A stretch of 64,000 bases of DNA from Endozoicomonas elysicola (GTDB lineage: Bacteria; Pseudomonadota; Gammaproteobacteria; Pseudomonadales; Endozoicomonadaceae), in the NCBI RefSeq assembly GCF_000710775.1, contig NZ_JOJP01000001.1, forward strand, positions 376,764-440,763, in the 5' to 3' direction. Position numbers and translations under genes: made by a program. The notes under the pieces were generated by a model. The model was not told the origin of the DNA and searched no databases. It saw only the letters and a list, made by a program, of their open reading frames with translations. Positions 32,003-41,712 of the stretch are shown here, in pieces. Numbering within the stretch: the first letter of the stretch is position 1; each line of letters starts with the position of its first letter.

Positions 32003-33642
32003 TTGGCGCTATTGCTGTAGTTGGTGTCTTGACACTGCAGCAATGGAATGAAGACTATCCCGGTACGCCGAAGTCGACATCCGTCGTCCAATCAGTTTCC
32101 AGCAGCCTTGCTGGTTCCGATATGCCTTCTATCAGTGACGGCAACTCAATTCCATCTATCGACGATGGTGCAGCTAAACCTTCAGCCCAATTAATCAGCG
32201 TTAAGACCAGCACTATTGATGCTCTGATTGATCCGGCCGGTGGTGATATTATCAGTCTGACACTGCCTCAATACCCTGCCTGGTTGCCTGAAGACGGTGA
32301 GCAAGCGGTTCCATTCCAGCTTCTGGTCAATAGTCCTGACTGTAAAGGGGAAGCAACGTGTGTATTTACTGCACAGAGCGCCTTGGCCAAAAGCGATGGT
32401 CCCGATGCCAACAACCTTCGCGGCGTTTACAGTGTAAAGCAAACCAGCTATACACTGGATGATGGCGAAAAGAAGCTGACTGTCGATCTCCATAAGAATG
32501 CTGATGGCGTCGATATCACTAAAAGCTTCACTTTCTATCGTGACAGCTATGATGTTTCTGTTAATTACAAAATTGTGAATAACAGTGGCAAAGTATGGCG
32601 TGACCAGTTTTATGCTCAGCTAAAACGTGACAATTCAGAAGATCCAAGCCAGTTAAACTCAAAAGCTCCGATGAATACTTATCTGGGAGCTGCAGTTCGT
32701 TCCAATGATGAACCTTATACCAAGCTACCTTTTGATGATTTTGCAGATAAGGCATTTGCCGAACGGGTTCAGGGTGGCTATGCCGCAATGCTTCAGCACT
32801 ACTTTGTGACAGCATGGGTTCCTGATCAGCAAAAGCCTCATCAGTATTACACCAAGCAAAACAAAGACGGTTACAACTTTGTTGGCTTTTATGATGATGC
32901 CATTGTTGCACAGCCCGGTGAGACCATTGAGACTGGAGCCACTCTTTATGTCGGCCCCAAAAACCAGGAAAATCTGAAAGCATTGTCTGATGGTCTGGAG
33001 TTGACCATTGACTACGGCATGCTCTGGTTCCTGGCTCAACCGCTGTTTACTATCCTGAAGTGGATTCACTCTCTGGTGGGGAACTGGGGATGGTCCATCA
33101 TTCTACTGACGGTATTGGTTAAAGCGGTATTCTATCCTCTGAATGCGACCAGCTTCCGTTCAATGGCGAAAATGCGCAAACTGGGACCTAAGCTTCAGGA
33201 GATGAAAGAACAGTTCGGCGATGATCGTCAGAAAATGTCTCAGGCCATGATGGAACTGTACAAGAAGGAGAAGGTCAACCCAATGGGTGGCTGTTTGCCA
33301 ATACTTGTTCAGATGCCTGTGTTCATTGCACTGTACTGGACGCTGCTGGAGTCTGTTGAGCTGCGTCAGGCCCCGTGGCTGGGATGGATTCACGATCTTT
33401 CTCAGATGGATCCATACTTTATCCTGCCGCTGATTATGGGGGCCTCGATGTTTATTCAGCAGATGCTGAATCCAACACCGCCAGACCCTGTTCAAGCTAA
33501 AGTTATGAAGATGATGCCGGTGATCTTCACCTTCTTCTTCCTGTTCTTCCCTGCTGGTCTGGTGCTGTATTGGGTAACTAACAATACATTGTCGATAATC
33601 CAGCAGTACTTTATTACCAAGAAAATCGAAAAAGAAGGTTAA
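31978..33642 (+). CDS. yidC: Membrane protein insertase YidC
   Basis: This 554-residue Oxa1/Alb3-family insertase starts at ATG 31978. An N-terminal membrane anchor (residues 4-22) is followed by a large periplasmic beta domain up to about residue 340, then the conserved five-helix insertase core with MGGCLPILVQMPVFIALYW near 440 and NTLSIIQQYFI near the end. It inserts and folds inner-membrane proteins with or without SecYEG. It overlaps yidD. In most relatives mnmE follows directly; here a 4.3-kb repeat gene intervenes. Confidence 0.98.
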   Translation: MDFQRTLLIGAIAVVGVLTLQQWNEDYPGTPKSTSVVQSVSSSLAGSDMPSISDGNSIPSIDDGAAKPSAQLISVKTSTIDALIDPAGGDIISLTLPQYPAWLPEDGEQAVPFQLLVNSPDCKGEATCVFTAQSALAKSDGPDANNLRGVYSVKQTSYTLDDGEKKLTVDLHKNADGVDITKSFTFYRDSYDVSVNYKIVNNSGKVWRDQFYAQLKRDNSEDPSQLNSKAPMNTYLGAAVRSNDEPYTKLPFDDFADKAFAERVQGGYAAMLQHYFVTAWVPDQQKPHQYYTKQNKDGYNFVGFYDDAIVAQPGETIETGATLYVGPKNQENLKALSDGLELTIDYGMLWFLAQPLFTILKWIHSLVGNWGWSIILLTVLVKAVFYPLNATSFRSMAKMRKLGPKLQEMKEQFGDDRQKMSQAMMELYKKEKVNPMGGCLPILVQMPVFIALYWTLLESVELRQAPWLGWIHDLSQMDPYFILPLIMGASMFIQQMLNPTPPDPVQAKVMKMMPVIFTFFFLFFPAGLVLYWVTNNTLSIIQQYFITKKIEKEG

Positions 33643-33649
33643 GCCTTCT

Positions 33650-33683
33650 GCGAAGCAGCTTTTTTACAAGAAAGCTGCTTCGC
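33650..33683 (+). terminator. Perfect inverted repeat after yidC
   Basis: GCGAAGCAGCTT (33650-33661) pairs perfectly with AAGCTGCTTCGC (33672-33683) over a 10-base loop, 8 bases after the yidC stop. The T-run is inside the loop rather than after the stem, so intrinsic termination is uncertain, although the stem is strong. Confidence 0.55.
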
Positions 33684-33876
33684 TCACCTTCCCCCTCACT
33701 TCTTCCTTTCAATTCCCCTGACTTTAACTCCTTACCTCCTGATAAAGCTGAATTTCTATTCCATATATCCCTTAATAGCATGAGTAGAATTTTTCTACAG
33801 TTGCCCATGGTCGAACCGATAAACAGTTAGTAGTACAGGCTTCCCACATTTGAGCTAACTGGAAAAGATCAGAACC

Positions 33877-36800
33877 ATGTTAAAAAAACTGATAAGCACA
33901 GCCATTTTAAGCAGTGTTATCGGGAGTGTATCTGCAAACCCCGAACTGGGATATATGACCCTGAACACTGATCGAAACCATTTCTTTAATGCAACGATTG
34001 CAATTGATGCCCTACCCGCAGAACTTGCAGACAAGAAGCTTAAAGTAAAGCTAGGCTCAATCACTGATTTTTACCGGCATGATATTGAATACGACAAGCA
34101 GGTTGGCAGTCTCAGGTTCAAAGTTACCAAAGATGCCAGTGGGAAGCCGGTTATCAGGGTTCGCTCAATTCGTGAAATTACTGCAAAGCAACTACAGGCG
34201 GTTGTTAAGCTGTATGTGGGAAGGCAGAAAATCTATGGAATCTACGACTTTCAGGTAACACCCAATAAGAAAGAGCATCATGTAAGTCTTAATTTATTAA
34301 ATTCTGATCATAAACCCGAAGAAAAACAGCGTTACGCAAAAAATACTAAATCGACTGCTACACAGTCATCAGAGGCTATTGCCAATTCTGTGACAGCATC
34401 CAGAGAAGAAGCGAAGCCTGTAGACATTTCTTCAGGCCTTCAATATCGGGTTCTGGCAGGAAAAACCATCAGTCAGATTGCGATGGAGCTGTTACCTGAA
34501 TACCCAGAGACTTCGGACTGGCAGGCTTTGATGGAGCAACTGGTTTCTATCAATCCAGATGCTTTTGTTAATGGCGACATCAACCAGCTAAAGTCTGATG
34601 CAATACTTAACCTCCCCGCCAGAGAAAATCTGCAAACTATATCTGAGGTCTCAGCTCAGCCATTAGCCAGAGAGGTTGAACCTAAAGCTGATGAGTTAGT
34701 TGCTAAAAAGCAGAGTACACCGGATCAAAATGATCTCATTCAGCGTAGTCAGGAAGAAAAAGCAGAGTTAACAGTACCTAAAGTTTTGGCTCAGGAAGAT
34801 AAACCATCCCTTGATTTCACTAAACCTAAAGACGGCGATCTGACTCGCAAAGAAGAACCAGAAACACCTCAACATCCAGAGCCAGTAGTTTCACATAAAG
34901 ACGTTGATACAGAGGCGGATGGCAATAAACGCTACCTGGTATCCAAAGGGGAAACTATTAGCTTGATCGCAATCAAGCTATCCCCTCAATATTCAGGGAT
35001 GGAGAATTGGCGCGGCTTAATGGATGAACTGATTACCCTGAATCCAGATGCTTTTATCGATGGAGATGTGAACCAACTTCGTGCTGAAGTAGAGCTTAAA
35101 CTACCAGCCCCATCTCAAACTGCTATCGTTTCCGATCTATCCCGTGATTCGACACTTGAAACGCAGCCACTCCTCTCAAAAGTTGAAAATATAAAGCCTC
35201 AGCCGGATCGTCAGGATATTTCAGAAGAAACTCCGCAACTGACTGAGGTAGATAATGCTGCCATTAAAATCCAGCCAACTCCTGTCAGTCAGGAGCAGAC
35301 TGGTGGAACTTATCAGGTTCTCAAAGGAGAAACTATTGGCTCCATTGCAATAAAACTGCAGTCGGATTACCCGGGAGTCAGTAACTGGAAGTCTCTGATG
35401 GATCAGCTGGTCATGTTGAATCCAGATGCATTTATCAATGGCGATATTAACCAGATTCGTGCAGGTACCAGTCTTGTTTTACCGTTTGAGAATGCATCCA
35501 GTCATCAACGTCCTATTGATCCGCAGAAGTTAATATCTGAAGGAGAGAATTCAATAGTCACGTTACCGGTGGAGTCTATTGAAGAACAGGTCGCTGAGAC
35601 ACAGGGTAGTCTGGACAGTATGAATCCTGATGATACCTATCAGGTGGTAGCAGGTGACAGCATCAGCGGTATTGCCATGAAGCTGCAGGAGCGCTACCCG
35701 AATGCTAATGACTGGCAAGAGGTTATGGCGCAACTGGTTGCTCTAAACCCGGACGCTTTTATTGATGGCGATAGCAGTAAATTACGAGCTGATGCCGTTC
35801 TCGACCTGCACAGTCAAAAGATAACTGAAGTCGAGGCTGTAAATAAGGAAACACCAGAGGTGGAAGCTTCTGTAAGTCGTCATGAAGAAGATCTAATTCT
35901 TACTCCAGCAATGGAGTCAGATAGTAATATTTATCAGGTAGAAAATGGTGAAACCATCAGTGCCATTGCAATGAAGTTGAAGACTGACTATCCCGATGTA
36001 GTTAGATGGCAAACAGTAATGGGACGTTTGGTTGAATTAAATCCTGAGGCCTTTATTGATGGGGATGTAAACAGGCTGCTATCCAATGCATTACTCATCC
36101 TCCCAGCTCAGGGAGACTTTGAAGTTGAAGCCGAAAATCAGGAACTCCCCGAGGATACTTTGTCAGCGGTTGATGAAAAGCCTTCCAGAACCTCTGATGA
36201 GTCTGTTTCGCATGTTGAGGTAACTCACTCAGCAGAAAAAGGAGATCAATACCAGGTTTCTCAGGGAGAGTCTGCCAGTACCATCGCCATTAAACTTGCA
36301 CCGGATTATCCTGGGGTAGATAGCTGGAAAGCTATCATGGAGCAACTGGTTATTTTGAATCCTGAGGCATTCATTGATGGTGATGCAGACAAGCTTCGTT
36401 CGGACGCTGTACTAGCACTCCCTTCAAAGGAGCACTTAAGCAGTAATATTGAAGCGGAAAATCATGAGCAGTCATTGACTCCTGATTATACCATGGACGG
36501 TGAGAGCCAGGCAGAAACGTATAAAGTTTCCAAGGGGGAAAGCCTGAGGTCAATCTCTCTTCAGCTGCTGTCGCAATACCCAAAAGGAAGCAGTGTCAAA
36601 GCCATTATGGACCGGCTGGTTGCTCTGAATCCAGAAGCATTTATTAATGGTGATCCAGGCAGGTTACTGGCTGAATCTACTCTTTCTCTGCCTTCACAGG
36701 ATGACTTCGAGATAGAGAATCTATCGACAGTCTCTACCACTGCTGATTTGGTGCCTGAGAAAGGCTACCGGGTGAGTCAGGGAGACAGTCTCAGAAGTAT

Positions 36801-37662
36801 CTCAATTAGATTATTCCCTAACTATCCGAATGCAGGCAGAGTTGAAACGGTAATGGATCGGTTAGTGGAGCTTAATCCTGATGCTTTTATTGGAGGTGAT
36901 GCTAATCGGCTTTTGGCTGAGTCAACTCTGGTTTTACCTGCTGAGAGTGACTTTCAGCAAGAAAGTGTTTCTGACAACGATAATAGTAAAATCAATGAAA
37001 CTCTGACCCAGTTAAATAAACAGGATTACGGTTACTCTCGTACTGAGAACACTTACCGGGTTGCTAAAGGTGAAAATCTCAGAGCTATTGCAACTGAGCT
37101 ATTAGTGAATTATCCAAATATAAGCCAGGTGGAGCCAGTAATGGAGCAACTGGTAGCGCTTAACCCTGAAGCGTTTATTGATGGTGATGCAAGAAAACTA
37201 TTGGCTGAGTCTACGCTGAAGCTCCCTTTACAGAATGAGCTAATCAACCAAAGCGTTACACAAGAAGATAGCAGTGACATCAATGCTTCAATGGCTAAGT
37301 TGTCGAAAGAATCCCCTGAAAACCAATATCAAGTTTCTGCAGGTGAAAGCATCAGCGCTATCGCGATGAAGCTATTGCCAAACTATCCTCAAACTCAGGA
37401 TTGGAAAACTGTGATGAATAGTCTGATCCTGCTAAATCCGGGCGCATTTATTGGCGGAGATGAGAGCAAACTGCGTTCAGATGCTGTATTGATGATTCCC
37501 GGACAGGACGATCTGGAAATAGAGGCTGAGAATCAGGAGATTCCAGGTACTCCATTGCCAGATTCCTCTTTCAATAATTTGGAAGAAGGTCCAGATATAA
37601 ACCTGACACTTGCAGACGTACAAGACGATTCGCAACCTACCGCTAAAAAAAAAGTGAAGTAG
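33877..37662 (+). CDS. Giant exported FimV-like protein with ten LysM-type repeats in frame
   Basis: This 1261-residue protein has a signal peptide (residues 1-20, ending SVSA) and a FimV/HubP-type N-terminal domain to about residue 135. Ten roughly 60-residue LysM-like units follow, each starting at a Tyr codon: 34444, 34933, 35311, 35638, 35932, 36250, 36520, 36766, 37054 and 37327. Each unit carries a G-E/D-S/T turn, a YP, and a variant of LNPDAFIDGD. Acidic, Glu-rich linkers separate them. FimV normally has one LysM, a membrane helix and a cytoplasmic tail; here neither helix nor tail is visible. The stop TAG at 37660-37662 follows a nine-A run, and two further units continue in the -1 frame. 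It lies between yidC and mnmE. A periplasmic, peptidoglycan-binding role is inferred from LysM; the function is unknown. Confidence 0.85.
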   Translation: MLKKLISTAILSSVIGSVSANPELGYMTLNTDRNHFFNATIAIDALPAELADKKLKVKLGSITDFYRHDIEYDKQVGSLRFKVTKDASGKPVIRVRSIREITAKQLQAVVKLYVGRQKIYGIYDFQVTPNKKEHHVSLNLLNSDHKPEEKQRYAKNTKSTATQSSEAIANSVTASREEAKPVDISSGLQYRVLAGKTISQIAMELLPEYPETSDWQALMEQLVSINPDAFVNGDINQLKSDAILNLPARENLQTISEVSAQPLAREVEPKADELVAKKQSTPDQNDLIQRSQEEKAELTVPKVLAQEDKPSLDFTKPKDGDLTRKEEPETPQHPEPVVSHKDVDTEADGNKRYLVSKGETISLIAIKLSPQYSGMENWRGLMDELITLNPDAFIDGDVNQLRAEVELKLPAPSQTAIVSDLSRDSTLETQPLLSKVENIKPQPDRQDISEETPQLTEVDNAAIKIQPTPVSQEQTGGTYQVLKGETIGSIAIKLQSDYPGVSNWKSLMDQLVMLNPDAFINGDINQIRAGTSLVLPFENASSHQRPIDPQKLISEGENSIVTLPVESIEEQVAETQGSLDSMNPDDTYQVVAGDSISGIAMKLQERYPNANDWQEVMAQLVALNPDAFIDGDSSKLRADAVLDLHSQKITEVEAVNKETPEVEASVSRHEEDLILTPAMESDSNIYQVENGETISAIAMKLKTDYPDVVRWQTVMGRLVELNPEAFIDGDVNRLLSNALLILPAQGDFEVEAENQELPEDTLSAVDEKPSRTSDESVSHVEVTHSAEKGDQYQVSQGESASTIAIKLAPDYPGVDSWKAIMEQLVILNPEAFIDGDADKLRSDAVLALPSKEHLSSNIEAENHEQSLTPDYTMDGESQAETYKVSKGESLRSISLQLLSQYPKGSSVKAIMDRLVALNPEAFINGDPGRLLAESTLSLPSQDDFEIENLSTVSTTADLVPEKGYRVSQGDSLRSISIRLFPNYPNAGRVETVMDRLVELNPDAFIGGDANRLLAESTLVLPAESDFQQESVSDNDNSKINETLTQLNKQDYGYSRTENTYRVAKGENLRAIATELLVNYPNISQVEPVMEQLVALNPEAFIDGDARKLLAESTLKLPLQNELINQSVTQEDSSDINASMAKLSKESPENQYQVSAGESISAIAMKLLPNYPQTQDWKTVMNSLILLNPGAFIGGDESKLRSDAVLMIPGQDDLEIEAENQEIPGTPLPDSSFNNLEEGPDINLTLADVQDDSQPTAKKKVK
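37645..37653 (+). other. Nine-A slippery run at the reading-frame break
   Basis: The zero frame reads GCT AAA AAA AAA GTG AAG TAG. The -1 frame has its own stop at 37644-37646 and is then open to 38210. The frame change must therefore fall between 37645 and the zero-frame stop, a span that contains this homopolymer. Confidence 0.9.
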
Positions 37663-38210
37663 TTTATCGGGTAGCTAAAGGCGAGAGTCTCAGTGTCATC
37701 GCCTTTAAGTTGTTGCCCGAATATCCTGAATTTGGTGGCTGGTATCCTCTGATGGAAGAGCTGGCAAGGCTTAACCCCTCCGTATTTATGCACAATGATA
37801 TCGGCGTCATTATGGCCGGTACATTGCTTAGGCTGCCTTTAAAAGATATCTTACAGCCTGAAGATAATGAGGCTGCAATGCATACGCTGCAAACGTGGGA
37901 TGAGATTGCAGAGCAAAGAAGAAAAGAGCAATCCAGACAAGTTTTAACAGAACCCAGTGATGCTTCTTATAAAAAGATCAGTCAGTCTCTTGCGATGAGA
38001 GCAGTACCAGAAAACGTCTATTCAGTACCTGCAGGTCATTCAATCAGTATGGTTGCTATACACCTTTTTCCAGATTTTCCTGAATATGGCAGTTGGTCCG
38101 AGTTGATGAAAGTGTTGCATGAGCTGAATCCTGATGCATTTATCGAAAATGACATAAATCAGCTTCGATCAAACGCTGAACTAATACTTCCGGATATTAT
38201 CCGTCCTTAA
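37662..38210 (+). CDS. Out-of-frame 3' continuation: two more LysM-type units
   Basis: In the -1 frame relative to the gene above, the sequence encodes unit 11 (from Tyr at 37665, [20 protein letters not shown]) and unit 12 (from Tyr at 38019, ending ELILPD), separated by a roughly 55-residue linker. Codon pattern and repeat spacing continue unchanged across the break. The first in-frame start-like codon is a TTG at 37710, inside unit 11 and without a ribosome-binding site, so independent translation is unlikely. Joined by a -1 shift, the full product would be about 1444 residues with 12 units. Alternatives are a recent frameshift mutation or an assembly error. Confidence 0.75.
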   Translation, partial: VYRVAKGESLSVIAFKLLPEYPEFGGWYPLMEELARLNPSVFMHNDIGVIMAGTLLRLPLKDILQPEDNEAAMHTLQTWDEIAEQRRKEQSRQVLTEPSDASYKKISQSLAMRAVPENVYSVPAGHSISMVAIHLFPDFPEYGSWSELMKVLHELNPDAFIENDINQLRSNAELILPDIIRP

Positions 38211-38286
38211 CCAGTACTCTCTATGTACTAAAGGTCTATCGAGGCATAGACTATGCCATCGATTTAGTAGTTACCGATGTCTTGTT

Positions 38287-39675
38287 ATGTCTGATTTCAG
38301 CAACCTTCACCAGGATACCATTGCAGCCCAAGCCACCGCTCCCGGTAGGGGAGGTGTGGGTATTATTCGGGTTTCCGGACCTGATGCTCTGCGTATTGCC
38401 AGAGAAGTTCTGAAGTTAGAGCCCAAACCCCGTTTTGCCCATTATTGCCCATTTTATGACTCGGATGGTCAGGTTCTGGATGAAGGTATAGCACTTTACT
38501 TTCCAAACCCCAATTCGTTTACTGGTGAGGATGTTCTTGAGCTGCAGGGGCATGGTGGTCCCATTATTCTGGATATGCTGCTGAAGCGGATTCTCGAGCT
38601 TGGCGTTCGTCAGGCTAATCCCGGTGAGTTCTCAGAGCGTGCTTTTCTCAACGACAAACTGGATCTTGCTCAGGCTGAAGCGATAGCAGACCTGATTGAT
38701 AGTACTTCCGAACAGGCTGCCCGCTCTGCCCTGCGCTCCCTTCAGGGGGCTTTTTCTCAGCGGGTCAATGCGCTGGTTGAGTCACTTATTGAGCTGAGAA
38801 TCTATGTGGAAGCGGCTATCGATTTTCCAGAGGAAGAGATTGATTTTCTCAATGATGGGAAGGTAACAGGAGAGTTGGAAAGCATAGTTCTGCAGTTGAA
38901 TGATGTGATTCGAGAAGCGGGTCAGGGGGCTATTTTAAGAGATGGCATGACCGTGGTTATTGCCGGTCGCCCCAATGCTGGAAAGTCCAGCCTGATGAAT
39001 GTTCTGGCTGGTAGGGATACAGCCATTGTTACCGATATTGCCGGAACAACAAGGGATGTATTGAAAGAGCATATCAATATTGATGGTATGCCCTTGCATG
39101 TTATTGATACAGCAGGCTTGCGTGAAACTGAAGACAAAGTTGAGCAAATTGGTGTTGAGCGGGCTTTTAAAGCCATTGAAGAGGCTGACAGAGTCTTATT
39201 GATGGTTGATGGCTCTTCAACGAATGCTACCCATGCTCATGATATCTGGCCTGAATTTGCTGATCGTTTACCAATCCGGGAAAAACTTACCATTATTCGC
39301 AATAAAATCGACCTCACTGGTGAACAGCCTGGTTTTTCAGAGGTTGATGGTGTTCCTGTTATTCGTATCTGCGCCTGTAATGATCAGAAAAACGAGCACG
39401 GAGTTGATGCTCTCCGGGAGCACCTGAAGGCATGCATGGGATTTGAAGGAGCCATGGCGAGCAGTTTCTCTGCCCGTCGCCGTCATCTTGAGGCTCTGCG
39501 TCAGGCCGGTGAGTTTATTGAAAATGGTCGATTGCAGCTTGAGCACATGGGGGCTGGCGAACTCTTGGCGGAAGATCTTCGTCTGGCACAAAAGGCTCTA
39601 GGTGAAATCACAGGGGCCTTTTCCAGTGATGACCTTCTTGGCAGAATTTTCTCATCTTTCTGTATTGGGAAGTAG
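38287..39675 (+). CDS. mnmE: tRNA modification GTPase MnmE (TrmE)
   Basis: This 462-residue protein has an N-terminal tetrahydrofolate-binding domain, a helical domain and an inserted G domain. GRPNAGKSS begins near residue 226, GTTRD lies near 254 and DTAGLRE near 277. It ends with the invariant FCIGK, whose cysteine is conserved in MnmE. With MnmG it installs cmnm5 groups on U34 of certain tRNAs. The partner gene mnmG lies 5.4 kb downstream, separated by four genes on the other strand; in many relatives the two are adjacent or nearly so. Confidence 0.98.
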   Translation: MSDFSNLHQDTIAAQATAPGRGGVGIIRVSGPDALRIAREVLKLEPKPRFAHYCPFYDSDGQVLDEGIALYFPNPNSFTGEDVLELQGHGGPIILDMLLKRILELGVRQANPGEFSERAFLNDKLDLAQAEAIADLIDSTSEQAARSALRSLQGAFSQRVNALVESLIELRIYVEAAIDFPEEEIDFLNDGKVTGELESIVLQLNDVIREAGQGAILRDGMTVVIAGRPNAGKSSLMNVLAGRDTAIVTDIAGTTRDVLKEHINIDGMPLHVIDTAGLRETEDKVEQIGVERAFKAIEEADRVLLMVDGSSTNATHAHDIWPEFADRLPIREKLTIIRNKIDLTGEQPGFSEVDGVPVIRICACNDQKNEHGVDALREHLKACMGFEGAMASSFSARRRHLEALRQAGEFIENGRLQLEHMGAGELLAEDLRLAQKALGEITGAFSSDDLLGRIFSSFCIGK

Positions 39676-39710
39676 CTCTTTAACCTTTATCAGGGATGAG
39701 AGAGTAGAGT

Positions 39711-40247
39711 TTAGGGGCCTAAGCTAATAGCGAAAGCCCTTAAGTTGCTGTGATCAGATTCTGGGGAGATGAACTTGGCGAAAAAGTAAACACACATTCC
39801 AGCTTCAATTGTTTCGCTGGGTGTTCTGGAATGTTTGATTTTTGGGTCTCGATAATTTTCAACCTCATCATATAAAAAACTGGCCGTATAAGTTTCACGC
39901 AGAACGAAAAAAGATACGGTTCCTGATTTTGCAATTTTATCATAAGAAAGGATGATTCCTTTTAACCGGCTTCCTATATCTATCAACATTTTAAGCCTTA
40001 TCTTGGAGTTTTCTGAGTGAATAACTCGACCGCTGTCATGATCTTCACCGTGAGTCCTGTCAGAACAAGGGGGAATATAGTTTGTTGTCGACTCTTTACC
40101 TGCAATATGTCGGGTTGAAATGCTCGACTGTCTGTTGGTAGTAGCTTCATAACTCAAAACTTCTTGACGGTTCTTGCTCTGCAACTCTTTTTCATTGGGG
40201 AAGAGTTGATAGCCTCCTGAGCCATAAGAAGGAAAATTGAAATTCAC
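39711..40247 (-). CDS. Orphan protein, 178 aa, weakly cold-shock/OB-like C-terminal half
   Basis: No family is recognised with confidence. The start is GTG at 40247 with AGGA 8 bases upstream. Residues 1-80 are polar and Ser/Asn/Arg-rich. From about residue 92 the sequence RLKGIILSYDKIAKSGTVSF, later EAGMCVYFFAKF, then RAFAISL, resembles the strand pattern of a cold-shock or OB-fold domain. That is a weak impression rather than a motif match. It lies downstream of fbpC on the same strand, 325 bases away, and converges with mnmE. It could be lineage-specific. Confidence 0.6.
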   Translation of the reverse strand: MNFNFPSYGSGGYQLFPNEKELQSKNRQEVLSYEATTNRQSSISTRHIAGKESTTNYIPPCSDRTHGEDHDSGRVIHSENSKIRLKMLIDIGSRLKGIILSYDKIAKSGTVSFFVLRETYTASFLYDEVENYRDPKIKHSRTPSETIEAGMCVYFFAKFISPESDHSNLRAFAISLGP

Positions 40248-40572
40248 TGAAAAAATCCTGATATTAGTTTCTTTTAGACGTTAAAAAATAATATTTACTA
40301 AAATCTAAACTTGGAATTCTGTAAATTGAGCAGCATGATAATTGTATTATGCTGCAAACTAGTAAGGCTCTTATAAATATCCTATTTATCTAACGATCGG
40401 ATCGTCTTAGAAACATTTTCTCATGGTGATTGGTTCCTTCTGAGCAAGCAACCATCTTAACCAGAATAGCAATTTTCACTTGGGAAGTAGCTTTATTATC
40501 TGGTGCTGGTATAGGTGCCCTCTCAAGACACAGGGAGTATCCACAGGTATATACTTTATCCCGAGAGGATAA
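40248..40572. other. Intergenic region between fbpC and the 178-aa orphan gene
   Basis: This 325-base AT-rich stretch holds no supported gene. A 7-bp inverted repeat GCAGCAT/ATGCTGC sits at 40330-40355 with an AT-rich loop. No clear promoter or terminator was identified. Confidence 0.4.
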
Positions 40573-41712
40573 TCAGTTTTTCAAAACCTGCCCATCTGCA
40601 TCGAACAGAACCAGACTATGAGGGACGATGTTCAGCTGAACCGTGGAGTTCTCGGAAACCGGATTGGAATGCTCTGAAACCAGCTGGTAGCTTCCCTGGC
40701 AACAATCCAGATGAATTTCACTGCGAATATTTTTCCCCATGAACTGCTGGCGAATAACAGACGCTTGTGGATAACTGTTTTCTTTATTATTCACAGGTTT
40801 CAATTCGACCATCTGAGGGCGGATAAAAAGCTCAAGGTTTTCATTGTTATTCACAGGCAGCCTGTGTGTAGATTCCACCATGCCTAATGGTGTACTCACA
40901 TGGAATTCATCTTCAATTCTGGCGGGTAGAACATTCCCTGCGCCCATAAAATCAGCAATAAAGCGATTATTGGGGTGATGATAAATATCGAATGCAGTTC
41001 CTTGTTGCATGATTCTGCCCTGCCCCATGACGGCAATCGTATCTGCAAAAGCAAAGCCTTCTTCCCGGCTGTGAGTAACAAAAAGACCGGCTACTTTTTG
41101 CTGCTTGAGGATATCTCTAATCTCTCGGACAAGATGCTGACGAACTTGGCTATCAATGTTTGAGAAAGGTTCATCCAGTAACAGGATCGATGGCTCATTC
41201 GCCAGCGCTCTGGCTATTGCCACTCGTTGCTGCTGTCCTCCAGACAGTTCGTGTGGGTATCGTTTTTCCAGTCCATAGAGGTTCACAAGTTCAAGCATGT
41301 CCTGAACTCGTTTCTTGATCTGTTGAGATGTCAGCTTCTTCAAGCCGAAGGCAATATTGTCAAACACCGTAAGGTGAGGAAAAAGGGCATAATCCTGAAA
41401 GATCATGCCGATGCCTCGTTGTTCCGGTGGGGTGACCCTTGAAGAAGAGCTGACCTCCTTTCCATGCAGCTCAATGGTGCCTGATACGGGTTGTATTAAC
41501 CCGGCAATAGCTTTCAGCAGAGTCGACTTTCCACAGCCACTTCTACCCAGTAGACAGACGATCTCGCCATCTTCAATGGATAGATCTAATTCCGACAATA
41601 CAAGGTCGCTGTTCCGTAGCGTTTTTTTCCTCGGTAGCCCCCTTTTGTTCGAGGTCTTGTGAGACATGCTGTTATAAGCACAGGCAAGCTCCGTGATTTT
41701 CAGGGCAATCAT
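40573..41712 (-). CDS. fbpC: Ferric-iron ABC transporter ATP-binding protein (FbpC-like)
   Basis: This 379-residue ABC ATPase has Walker A GRSGCGKST near residues 56-64, the signature LSGGQQQR near 157 and Walker B ILLLDEP near 177, followed by a C-terminal TOBE-like regulatory domain. It energises uptake of periplasmic Fe3+ with the FbpB-like permease. The N-terminus has about 20 extra residues (SMSHKTSNKRGLPRKK) between the first strand and the usual body. Its start overlaps the permease stop by 4 bases. The Fe3+ assignment rests mainly on the FbpA-like partner. Confidence 0.9.
   Translation of the reverse strand: MIALKITELACAYNSMSHKTSNKRGLPRKKTLRNSDLVLSELDLSIEDGEIVCLLGRSGCGKSTLLKAIAGLIQPVSGTIELHGKEVSSSSRVTPPEQRGIGMIFQDYALFPHLTVFDNIAFGLKKLTSQQIKKRVQDMLELVNLYGLEKRYPHELSGGQQQRVAIARALANEPSILLLDEPFSNIDSQVRQHLVREIRDILKQQKVAGLFVTHSREEGFAFADTIAVMGQGRIMQQGTAFDIYHHPNNRFIADFMGAGNVLPARIEDEFHVSTPLGMVESTHRLPVNNNENLELFIRPQMVELKPVNNKENSYPQASVIRQQFMGKNIRSEIHLDCCQGSYQLVSEHSNPVSENSTVQLNIVPHSLVLFDADGQVLKN

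Noticed and set aside
33643-33876. Possible minus-strand small gene between yidC and the repeat gene
   Set aside because: The frame is low-complexity, overlaps the yidC stem-loop and has no ribosome-binding site or family resemblance.
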